NCBI GenBank assembly: GCA_029263015.1
Contig: JAJCYI010000166.1
Span: 1-57,014 of the forward strand
Direction: 5' to 3'
Length of the DNA: 57,014 nucleotides
Origin: Saprospiraceae bacterium
GTDB lineage: Bacteria; Bacteroidota; Bacteroidia; Chitinophagales; Saprospiraceae
Each line of letters opens with the position of its first letter. Position 1 is the first letter of the stretch. This document shows positions 15,066-22,632 of the stretch, piece after piece. The notes under the pieces were generated by a model. The model was not told the origin of the DNA. It worked only from the letters and a program-made list of their open reading frames with translations, and ran no database searches. Made by a program: the position numbers and the translations under genes.

Positions 15066-15512
15066 TCAATTTGTACCCCGCTTTTCTTCCAGTACAGACT
15101 TAAAAGCATAAGCAATCAAATCATGGCTGGTCACCAAACCTACCAATTGCCCATCCTCGATTACTGGTAAAGAGTGGAAACGGTTGGCAAGGAAAATATC
15201 TGCAGCCAATCCGATTGAATCATCTGGATCGAGGCTGATCGGGCATCCAGTCATTATGTCAGTTGCCCTAAGTCCTTCAGTATTTATAGGGGATCCATTT
15301 TCCATCGCCTGTTTTTGGAAAAAAAACAAACTCATTTTTTGAAAATCCTCTTTGCTGATAATACCAACCAATTGGTTTCCTTCTTTGGTTACCGGGATGT
15401 GGTGGAAATTGTATTCATCAAAAATTTTGGTAACCTTCATTAGAAAATCATCAGGAGCAACCGTCACCAATTTGGTCGTCATTATATCTGATACTGAATT
15501 ATTTGGATTCAT
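15066..15512 (-). CDS. CBS-domain pair protein
   Basis: A 148-residue Bateman module started at ATG 15512 (MNPNNSVSDIMTTKLVTVAP); an upstream in-frame ATG at 15584 adds a non-conserved tail and was rejected. CBS 1 covers about 8-65 (IMTTKLVTV, HHIPVTKEGNQLVGIISKED) and CBS 2 about 88-142 (IMTGCPISLDPDDS, HSLPVIEDGQLVGLVTSHD). It is a paralogue of the next gene downstream and of the CBS gene at 16787-17245, which points to local duplication. The 172-bp gap upstream carries a 14-bp palindrome, ATCAATTAATTGAT. Confidence 0.85.
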   Translation of the reverse strand: MNPNNSVSDIMTTKLVTVAPDDFLMKVTKIFDEYNFHHIPVTKEGNQLVGIISKEDFQKMSLFFFQKQAMENGSPINTEGLRATDIMTGCPISLDPDDSIGLAADIFLANRFHSLPVIEDGQLVGLVTSHDLIAYAFKSVLEEKRGTN

Positions 15513-15584
15513 TGTTTTTGTATTAAGAGATGGACAAAAGAAAGCCACTTTAGGGGAAGCGGCTTCCTCCCAGCAATGCTCCAA

Positions 15585-15598
15585 ATCAATTAATTGAT
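15585..15598. promoter_or_regulatory. 14-bp palindrome, candidate operator
   Basis: ATCAATTAATTGAT is perfectly palindromic and lies 73 bp upstream of the CBS gene starting at 15512. Crp/Fnr-type dimers bind such dyads, and a Crp-like regulator is encoded at 19146-20189, but the half-site order is the reverse of the classical TTGAT-N4-ATCAA box. Low confidence. Confidence 0.3.
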
Positions 15599-15683
15599 CT
15601 GTTACTTGCTTTTTCTATTCCAAATTTAGGTATGTTGTGATTTTTTGAAGATGACCTATTGCACCCACCTTAACTGATTTTCG

Positions 15684-16781
15684 TCAATCATCATAGTGCA
15701 TGATGAGCAGAGGCATTTCAGCAGCCAGGGCCATCTGCTTGGTCATGCTCTTGTGGAACATTGCTTCAAAGAAAGGACGGTGTGCTGTTACCATGACCAT
15801 AGCATCCACATTTTGCTCAAGGGCGTACTTGTTCAACCCTTCAAATACGTTGGGGCTTTCTACTTCCACATAATGGAACTGTCCCAATAAATTGGGCTTG
15901 TAGAAACTGAGCCTGTCCATTTTGTAAACTTTACCTTCCTTCGCGTTCACATGTACGAAATGCACATTGGCCGATGGGCAAGCGAACATTTTAGGAACAG
16001 ATTGGATAAGTGCTTCGTCGGCAGGTTTCTGGTCGGTTGCAAACAATATATTGTTGCATTCCCTGAACTTTATGCCGCTGGGTATTAATAAAACCGGACA
16101 ATGTGCTTTTCTTGAAACATGTGAGGAAACACTGCCAAATACTTTTTCAAAAAAACCACTTTCGCCAGTAGTTCCCATTACAATGAGGTCAATATCAGGC
16201 TTTTGTGATTGCTCCACAATTGTGTCTCCCGGAAATCCGATGGTAACTTCCGTTTTCACTTTGGAGAGAACGGCCACATCGCTTTCAGGCATATTTGCTG
16301 GGTTTTGTTGAGCAAAATTCCGCAGGGTTTGTTCTTTCCACTTAAGGGTGTCGGCATAGATGTCCACAGCACCTGCCTCAATGGCTGTGGCATCGGGATA
16401 ATGCACATGCATTACTTTAATAGAAGCATTGCAGTGTGATGCCAATTGCTTGGCAAATTCAAACGCATTTTTAGCAGGTTCAGAAAAATCCGTGGGAACA
16501 AGAATATTTTTCATAGTAAACGGAGTTTTATCTGGTAAAAAAATGGTTTTAAAGAAAAACTGCAAAGCATTTGTATCCGGGATAAATTGTTGGGTCACTA
16601 CTTGTCCCCGCACGACCAGTGCAGGTATGCCACCAATCTGATAATTGATCAATTGATCTACATCATCAACCATCATTGGCTCAATGGACAAATTGAGACC
16701 CAGAAGTGCCTTTCGCACATTGGAATACAAGTTTTTTGTTCCAGCATGATCCTCGACACCGAGGATTTTAATGGTATGCAT
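15684..16781 (-). CDS. thioredoxin-fold / tandem universal stress fusion protein
   Basis: A 365-residue protein. Residues 1-85 resemble the small thioredoxin-like redox-disulfide family (IKILGVEDHAGTKNLYSNVR, GGIPALVVRGQVV, then a helix), but the place of the CxxC reads EDHAG, so no redox pair is present. Residues about 90-235 are a Usp domain starting MKNILVPTDFSEPAKN with the nucleotide motif MGTTGESGFFEKVFGSVSSH. Residues about 240-365 form a second, degenerate Usp domain. The frame is uninterrupted across the junction, so this is a true fusion. It starts 5 bp after the CBS gene upstream, so the two are co-transcribed. The thioredoxin fold may serve as a protein-contact module. Confidence 0.8.
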   Translation of the reverse strand: MHTIKILGVEDHAGTKNLYSNVRKALLGLNLSIEPMMVDDVDQLINYQIGGIPALVVRGQVVTQQFIPDTNALQFFFKTIFLPDKTPFTMKNILVPTDFSEPAKNAFEFAKQLASHCNASIKVMHVHYPDATAIEAGAVDIYADTLKWKEQTLRNFAQQNPANMPESDVAVLSKVKTEVTIGFPGDTIVEQSQKPDIDLIVMGTTGESGFFEKVFGSVSSHVSRKAHCPVLLIPSGIKFRECNNILFATDQKPADEALIQSVPKMFACPSANVHFVHVNAKEGKVYKMDRLSFYKPNLLGQFHYVEVESPNVFEGLNKYALEQNVDAMVMVTAHRPFFEAMFHKSMTKQMALAAEMPLLIMHYDD

Positions 16782-16786
16782 CTACT

Positions 16787-17245
16787 TTATGCTTTTGCGG
16801 TTTTATAATCCTCCAACATAATTGGTTCGCTGGCTATGGCATCAATGATATCAAAAGTAGTGACGATGCCCTTCAGCACATCTTTGTCAACTACAGGGAT
16901 TGCGTGAAAACGGTTCATCTTAAAAATCCCGAGTACGGTCCTGATCGGTTCATCGCTGTCAATTTTTGCCAAACCCTCGGTCATAATGTCCCGCACTTTC
17001 CAAGTTTCCAATCTTGTATTCTGGATAAGCTCATTTCCTTTCTCACCGCCTTGTGGCGTTCGTTGGAGGAACTGGTCAAAATCAGTCCTGCTTACCATCC
17101 CCACTATGTTTTTGTAACGCACGACAGGGAGGTGGTGGATGTTTTGTTTTTTAAATATTTCACTGACAACTTTAAGTTTATCAGAAGGATCAACAGTAAT
17201 CAGCTGCTTCGTCATGATCGTGGAGACGGGTTTCAAAACGTTCAT
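16787..17245 (-). CDS. CBS-domain pair protein
   Basis: A 152-residue Bateman module. CBS 1 covers about 8-65 (STIMTKQLITVDPSDKL, HHLPVVRYKNIVGMVSRTD) and CBS 2 about 85-142 (VRDIMTEGLAKIDSDEPIRT, HAIPVVDKDVLKGIVTTFD). It is first in a leftward pair with the thioredoxin-Usp fusion, 5 bp downstream. The 400-bp region between it and the divergent histidine kinase should hold promoters for both; it contains the inverted repeat listed separately and no further structure I can support. Confidence 0.85.
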   Translation of the reverse strand: MNVLKPVSTIMTKQLITVDPSDKLKVVSEIFKKQNIHHLPVVRYKNIVGMVSRTDFDQFLQRTPQGGEKGNELIQNTRLETWKVRDIMTEGLAKIDSDEPIRTVLGIFKMNRFHAIPVVDKDVLKGIVTTFDIIDAIASEPIMLEDYKTAKA

Positions 17246-17464
17246 ATCAATTGTTTTTTTGTGAAAGGTGAAAGGTGGGTAGGGTGTCGTGGATAACCTT
17301 AATTTACCCTCTTAATTTTACCCACCAATTAGATTTATGGGTGCAAGATGCGGAGATTCAAAAACCTAGCGGGTGACATCCATCATCGGTTCACGTGATC
17401 TTTGTCATTTGGAAATGGCTGATACGAATGGTTATTTTGCAGGAAAAGAAGTTGTCTAGTGTTT

Positions 17465-17648
17465 TTTCAAGTAAATTTAGGTTCTTTGACAATTTTTGCA
17501 GAAGAGAAGAAAATAGAATTGTGGGTAAGCTTTTGGCGCTCTTTAACTTGTTGGTTTTCAGTATATTGAAAACTCTTTAATGAGGCCTGAGCTTTTCTAT
17601 ACTTTGTAAAATGCAAAAATTGTCAAAGAACCTAAAATTTACTTGAAA
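17465..17648. repeat. 36-bp inverted repeat overlapping the kinase start codon
   Basis: The left arm, 17465-17500 (TTTCAAGTAAATTTAGGTTC... ending TTTTTGCA), pairs with the right arm, 17612-17648, over 36 bases with only one extra A in the right arm. The spacer is 111 bp. The right arm includes the TTG start of the histidine kinase. No target-site duplication flanks the arms. It could be an invertible segment, a miniature element, or an mRNA hairpin that hides the start codon. Confidence 0.8.
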
Positions 17649-18956
17649 CCAAATTCACCAATATTGAACCTTTCTTCCGATGCTGCACTGCGCCTGAAAG
17701 CAGTCATTGATACGGCAATTGACGGAATAATAACTATTGATGAAAGGGGGATAGTGGAATCTGTCAACCTTGCTGCTGCCAAACTATTTGGTTTTGAGGA
17801 GGAAGAAGTGGTCGGGAACAACATTTCCATGCTCATGCCTTCACCGTACAGGGAGGAACATGATGCGTACTTGCAACGCTACATGAAAACGAGCAAACCC
17901 CACATCATCGGTATCGGACGAGAGGTGGAAGGGAAGAAGAAAGATGGGACGGTGTTTCCTGTCCGGCTTGCTGTAAGCGAGGTTTTTTTAGGTGAAGGAA
18001 GGATTTTTACGGGAATCGTTCACGACCTTACAGATGTAAATAAAGCTGAAGAAAAGATACGGAAACTAAATACAGTACTCGAAATTCAAAACGAAGAGTT
18101 AGAAAGAAAAGTAGGTGAACGGACAGAAAAGCTGGCCTCTGTTGTCAATCAATTATTACAGACCAACAACCAATTGAAAAAAGAGGTCATCGAAAGAAAA
18201 GAAGTAGAAAAAGCTTTGCTCAAAAGCGAAGCTGAACTCAAAGAACTTTTGGAAAAGGAAAAAGAATTGAGCGAATTGAAAAGCCGGTTCGTAAGCATGG
18301 CCTCACATGAATTCCGAACGCCTCTCAGTACCATTCTTTCTTCTATTGAATTGGTGGAAGCGTACCAGAAAGTGGAACAACTACCTAAACGGAAAAAACA
18401 CATTGAGCGGATCAAAAACACAGTGAGCCACCTCGCCTCCATACTTGATGATTTTTTGTCGTTGAGTCGGTTGGAAGGAGAGCATATTCAACCCCAACCC
18501 GAGCGTTTTATGTTCAGACATTTCTGTGAAGACCTGGTAGATGAATTCAAGGAGCAGCTCAAACCTGGTCAGACCATTGAACACCTTGGTATCAATGATG
18601 AAAAAGACGTGTACTGCGACAAAAATTTTCTGCGCCACATCCTTCACAACCTATTGTCAAATGCTTCAAAATATTCAGCTAAAGAGAAGTGTATCCACTG
18701 CACGACCGAATTTGATAATGGGGCGTTGGGCATTACCATAAAAGATGAAGGGATCGGCATCCCAATTGAAGATCAAAAACACTTGTTCACCCGCTTTTTT
18801 AGGGCACATAATGTGGAAAATATAAAAGGGAGCGGGCTGGGGCTGCACATTGTCAGGAGGTATGTCGAATTGATGAACGGAGCTATTTCTTTCGAAAGCT
18901 ATGAAGGGGGTGGCACTACGTTTCATGTTAACATCCCTTTGGCTATGGCTAAATGA
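17643..18956 (+). CDS. PAS-domain sensor histidine kinase (FixL-like)
   Basis: A 437-residue soluble kinase with a PAS domain at about 15-130 (TAIDGIITIDERGIVESVNL, KLFGFEEEEVVGNNISMLMP, a FixL/oxygen-sensor style sequence), a coiled coil at about 135-215, HisKA with phospho-acceptor His222 in SHEFRTPLSTI, and a HATPase domain at about 310-435 (NLLSNASKYS, DEGIGIPIEDQ, GSGLGLHIV). It has no membrane segment. The only plausible start is TTG 17643: the frame upstream has a stop and no ATG, and the next Met is deep in the PAS fold. That start lies inside a long inverted repeat. The receiver-Crp regulator 189 bp downstream is the likely partner. The PAS domain may sense oxygen or redox state, which is inferred from similarity only. 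Confidence 0.88.
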   Translation: MKPNSPILNLSSDAALRLKAVIDTAIDGIITIDERGIVESVNLAAAKLFGFEEEEVVGNNISMLMPSPYREEHDAYLQRYMKTSKPHIIGIGREVEGKKKDGTVFPVRLAVSEVFLGEGRIFTGIVHDLTDVNKAEEKIRKLNTVLEIQNEELERKVGERTEKLASVVNQLLQTNNQLKKEVIERKEVEKALLKSEAELKELLEKEKELSELKSRFVSMASHEFRTPLSTILSSIELVEAYQKVEQLPKRKKHIERIKNTVSHLASILDDFLSLSRLEGEHIQPQPERFMFRHFCEDLVDEFKEQLKPGQTIEHLGINDEKDVYCDKNFLRHILHNLLSNASKYSAKEKCIHCTTEFDNGALGITIKDEGIGIPIEDQKHLFTRFFRAHNVENIKGSGLGLHIVRRYVELMNGAISFESYEGGGTTFHVNIPLAMAK

Positions 18957-18994
18957 TAAAAATGAAAGTGCTGACTACCAGTATTATAATTCTT

Positions 18995-19073
18995 ATTAAG
19001 GATCGATTAAAAAATAAGTTCGACAATTAGAACGAGTTAAAATGGCGAAGTTATTATTTAAACGATCCTTAAT
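18995..19073. repeat. imperfect 23-bp inverted repeat between kinase and regulator
   Basis: The arms ATTAAGGATCGATTAAAAAA... (18995-19017) and its partner 19051-19073 match at 21 of 23 positions around a 33-nt spacer. It lies between the kinase stop and the regulator start, too AT-rich for a typical terminator. It may be an operator, attenuator or miniature element. Confidence 0.55.
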
Positions 19074-19145
19074 TGCTCCAAACTTCCAGTTTATGATTGG
19101 TTTCCAAAATTTTACAATTACCTTTATTCACCTTATTCCATCCTT

Positions 19146-20189
19146 ATGAAAAAAATTCTGATCATCGAAGACAATGACGAGGTACGTGAAAACCTCGAAG
19201 AAATATTGGACCTGTACGGTTATGATACTGAGGTAGCTGAAAACGGCAAAGTTGGTGTGGAGAAAGCCTTGCGGAATCCGCCGGATCTCATCCTTTGTGA
19301 CATTATGATGCCTGAATTGGATGGTTTTGGTACACTCAACATATTGAGCAGGAAGCCTGCAACCGCTGATATCCCTTTTGTTTTTCTGACAGCCAAGTCA
19401 GAGAAGGAAGACTTCCGCAGGGGCATGAATCTCGGAGCTGATGATTATGTAACCAAACCGTTCTACAAGGATGAATTACTCCAAGTTTTGGAAACCCGCC
19501 TGCGAAAAAGCGAACGCCTTAAAAAGAGTTTTGACGGCACCGCCACCGGACTGACCTCTTTCATCAACGAGGCCCGTGGATATGAGGCATTGAAAAAACT
19601 GTCAAACGAGCAGACCACAAAAAACTACCATAAAAAGGAAGTCATATTCAACGAAGGTGACCTGCCTAGGTACCTCTACTTGGTCAATAAGGGCAAAGTG
19701 AAATTGTACAAAAGCAATGATTATGGCAAGGAATACATCATCCGGCTGGCGAAGGTCGGTGATTTTTTTGGTTATACATCCCTGATAAAAGAAACCCCGT
19801 ATGTAATTACTGCAGCTGTAATGGAAGATTCTGAAATTCAACTGGTGCCCAAAGCTGATTTCCTCCAATTGCTCAACGCCGACCGCAATGTATCTTCCCG
19901 TTTTGTGAAAATGCTTGCTGAGAACATTACTGAAAAAGAAGAACAATTACTGCAACTTGCCTACGACTCTATCCGCAAAAGGGTAGCGGAAGCCCTGCTG
20001 ACTTTGAGCAAAAAAGAAGGAAGTAATACTTTTGAAATTTTGCGGGAAGACCTCGCCCAAATTGTAGGAACCGCTAAGGAGAGTGTGATCCGGATGGTCT
20101 CCGAATTCAAAAATGATGGATACCTTGAGGTAAAGGGTGGCACGATCAAAATACTAGATGAGGAAAAACTGGCTAAAATGCCGGGATAG
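19146..20189 (+). CDS. receiver-Crp/Fnr fusion transcription regulator
   Basis: A 347-residue protein. The receiver domain at 1-120 has phosphorylation site Asp52 (LILCDIMMPELDG), Thr82 and Lys104 (YVTKPF). The cyclic-nucleotide-binding-like fold at about 150-265 contains GDLPRYLYLVNKGKVKLYKS. The Crp-type winged HTH at about 290-340 contains EDLAQIVGTAKESVIRMVSE. No N-terminal cysteine cluster of the Fnr type is present, so sensing comes through phosphorylation, most likely from the kinase upstream, rather than an iron-sulfur cluster. In family terms this resembles a FixL-FixJ-FixK chain collapsed into two proteins. It precedes a CcoI copper ATPase by 54 bp, which supports a role in low-oxygen gene control. 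Confidence 0.88.
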   Translation: MKKILIIEDNDEVRENLEEILDLYGYDTEVAENGKVGVEKALRNPPDLILCDIMMPELDGFGTLNILSRKPATADIPFVFLTAKSEKEDFRRGMNLGADDYVTKPFYKDELLQVLETRLRKSERLKKSFDGTATGLTSFINEARGYEALKKLSNEQTTKNYHKKEVIFNEGDLPRYLYLVNKGKVKLYKSNDYGKEYIIRLAKVGDFFGYTSLIKETPYVITAAVMEDSEIQLVPKADFLQLLNADRNVSSRFVKMLAENITEKEEQLLQLAYDSIRKRVAEALLTLSKKEGSNTFEILREDLAQIVGTAKESVIRMVSEFKNDGYLEVKGGTIKILDEEKLAKMPG

Positions 20190-20243
20190 GAGATGGTATA
20201 TCGGTAAACCTGTAAACCAATATACCGTTACACCATTCAAACC

Positions 20244-22622
20244 ATGCCATTCACCTTGACGGCCAACCAAACATTGAAGGATTTCGATCCTGCCACAGGG
20301 AACAACTGCACCCATTGTGGGGAAGATTGTGATAGCGAGCCTGTTTTATTGGCCGCAAAGCCGTTCTGCTGCGAGGGTTGTAAAATGGTTTATGAGATTT
20401 TGAATGCCAACGACCTCGGTGATTATTACCAAATAGAATCACGACCTGGCACCAGCCTTAAAGGGCAACAGAAAGAAAAGTATGCCTGGCTTGACGACCC
20501 TTCCATTATTGAAAAACTTATAAATTTCCAGGACGACAAAATAAGCAAAGCCACTTTCCAATTGCCTCAAATCCATTGTGCTTCTTGCATCTGGTTACTG
20601 GAAAATCTCTATAAACTGAATGACGGCATTGTGCATTCGAAAGTTGATTTCCTCAAAAGGGAGGCATACCTCACATTCGATAATAACCTGCTCAGCCTGA
20701 GAAAAGTGGTCGAACTATTGGCCGTCATCGGTTATGCTCCAGCCATTAATTATAGTGACCTCGAAGCCCCAGTCAAACCGGAGATTGATCGGACCTTTTT
20801 TTATCAAATAGGCGTTGCCGGATTTGCGTTTGGCAACATCATGCTACTCAGTTTTCCTGAATATCTCGGGCTTGAAGAAAGCCGCTTTCAAACATGGTTC
20901 GGATATTTGAATATTCTCCTTTCTATTCCTGTCGTATTTTTTAGTGGAAGGGATTATTTAAAATCGGCTTGGAACGGATTGAAGAGAAAAACATTAAATA
21001 TAGATGTTCCAATTTCGTTGGGTATTTTGACATTGTCTGGAAGGAGTTATTTTGAAATAATGACTCATGTCGGTTCAGGGTATCTTGACAGTTTGGCTGG
21101 TCTTGTTTTTTTTCTTCTCATCGGAAAATGGTTTCAACGAAAAACCTATCATCGGTTATCATTTGAAAGGGATTATAAGTCATATTTTCCAATTGCGGCA
21201 ACGACAATAAAAGAAGGTGAAGAAATAGCCGTTCCCCTCAATAAAATAAATACTGGGGATACTGTAATTATTCGTCACAAGGAACTTATACCTGCCGATG
21301 GAATTGTATTAAATGGTGATGCATTTATTGATTATAGTTTTGTGACCGGCGAATCAAATCCCGTTAAAAAAAGAGTTGGCGATAAAATATTTGCTGGTGG
21401 CCGCCAAATAGACAGCACAATTGAAGTCAGGCTTATCAAAAAAGTCTCTCAAAGCTATCTGACCCAGTTGTGGAACGAGGATGTTTTTCAGAAAAAAGAA
21501 AATACCAGTACCAGCCTTTTGTCTGACAAGATCGGAAAATATTTTACTTTTACAATCCTCGCCGTAGCCTTTGTTACCTTGTTTTATTGGCTTCCAAAGG
21601 ATATGCCATTGGCGGTTAACGCATTTACAGCAGTGTTGATTATAGCATGTCCCTGTGCCATAGCTTTAAGTATTCCATTCACCTTTGGCAACCTCATCCG
21701 CTTGTTTTCCAAAAATAATTTTTATTTAAAAAACACCCAAGTAATTGAAAATCTGTCAAATATTGATACTATCGTTTTTGACAAAACGGGTACCATTACT
21801 GATGCCTCCAAAAGCGGAATAAAATATAAAGGCAACTCCATTTCAGATAACGAAAAAATTGCAATTCGATCATTGGCACATCAATCAAGCCATCCTATTA
21901 GTAGATTAATTGATGTATTTTTTAAGGATAATAAATTAGTAGAAGTAAAAAATTTTACTGAAAAAACAGGATACGGAACCATAGGGCATTCCAACAGTTT
22001 TGAAGTTGAATTTAATAAAGAAAAAAATGGCACAGGTTTAAAAATAAATGGAGAAAAAAAAGGAATTTTTATTATTTCTAATTTTTATAGACAAGGGTTA
22101 AATGAATTATTGAATAATTGGAAAAATAAATACAAATGCCACTTGCTTTCGGGCGATAATGATGGGGAGAAAGATAATTTACAAAAAATATTTCTGCACG
22201 AAAATATTTATTTTGATCAAAGTCCAAAAGATAAATTACAGTTTATTAAGAATCTGCAAAAAGAAGGAAAAAAAGTATTGATGATTGGCGATGGACTGAA
22301 CGATGCTGGGGCATTGCAACAGAGCAATGTGGGCATTGTCGTCACAGAAAACATGAACAATTTCACCCCTGCTTGTGATGCTATTTTACAGGCCGATCAT
22401 TTTAGCCAATTGCGGGGTTTCCTAAACCTTTCAAAAGCAGGCGTAAAAATTGTTTTCGGAGCCTACTTATTGGCCGTTGTATATAATATAATAGGTTTGA
22501 GTTATGCTGTACAGGGATTGCTTTCTCCTGTGATCGCTGCTATATTGATGCCGCTAAGCTCGATCACCATTGTTGCTTTTGGAGTGGGCATGAGTAGTTT
22601 TATTTATTGGAGAATGAAGTGA
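20244..22622 (+). CDS. ccoI: copper-translocating P1B-type ATPase, CcoI/FixI type
   Basis: A 792-residue P-type ATPase. The N-terminal cysteine module CTHCGEDC plus CCEGC (Cys22, 25, 29, 42, 43, 46) is the CcoI/FixI signature. Then follow a heavy-metal domain with CASC (Cys112, Cys115), the actuator TGES near 370, the membrane copper site ACPCAIALS near 468, the phosphorylation motif DKTGTIT near 512, SSHP in the nucleotide domain, and the hinge GDGLND near 681, with eight expected membrane segments. It delivers copper to cytochrome cbb3 oxidase in the inner membrane. The usual ccoS and ccoNOP genes do not follow; the next gene is convergent after 10 bp. The 3' half is clearly more A-rich than the 5' part. 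Confidence 0.92.
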   Translation: MPFTLTANQTLKDFDPATGNNCTHCGEDCDSEPVLLAAKPFCCEGCKMVYEILNANDLGDYYQIESRPGTSLKGQQKEKYAWLDDPSIIEKLINFQDDKISKATFQLPQIHCASCIWLLENLYKLNDGIVHSKVDFLKREAYLTFDNNLLSLRKVVELLAVIGYAPAINYSDLEAPVKPEIDRTFFYQIGVAGFAFGNIMLLSFPEYLGLEESRFQTWFGYLNILLSIPVVFFSGRDYLKSAWNGLKRKTLNIDVPISLGILTLSGRSYFEIMTHVGSGYLDSLAGLVFFLLIGKWFQRKTYHRLSFERDYKSYFPIAATTIKEGEEIAVPLNKINTGDTVIIRHKELIPADGIVLNGDAFIDYSFVTGESNPVKKRVGDKIFAGGRQIDSTIEVRLIKKVSQSYLTQLWNEDVFQKKENTSTSLLSDKIGKYFTFTILAVAFVTLFYWLPKDMPLAVNAFTAVLIIACPCAIALSIPFTFGNLIRLFSKNNFYLKNTQVIENLSNIDTIVFDKTGTITDASKSGIKYKGNSISDNEKIAIRSLAHQSSHPISRLIDVFFKDNKLVEVKNFTEKTGYGTIGHSNSFEVEFNKEKNGTGLKINGEKKGIFIISNFYRQGLNELLNNWKNKYKCHLLSGDNDGEKDNLQKIFLHENIYFDQSPKDKLQFIKNLQKEGKKVLMIGDGLNDAGALQQSNVGIVVTENMNNFTPACDAILQADHFSQLRGFLNLSKAGVKIVFGAYLLAVVYNIIGLSYAVQGLLSPVIAAILMPLSSITIVAFGVGMSSFIYWRMK

Positions 22623-22632
22623 TTTCCAATTT

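Noticed and set aside
17643-18956. A frameshifted or misassembled kinase because it lacks an ATG
   Set aside because: PAS, HisKA and HATPase parts are complete and in one frame; TTG 17643 gives the right N-terminus, so only the start is unusual.
20190-20243. GGTATAT/ATATACC dyad before ccoI as a terminator or operator
   Set aside because: Only 7-bp arms with a 17-nt loop and no T run; too weak to list.
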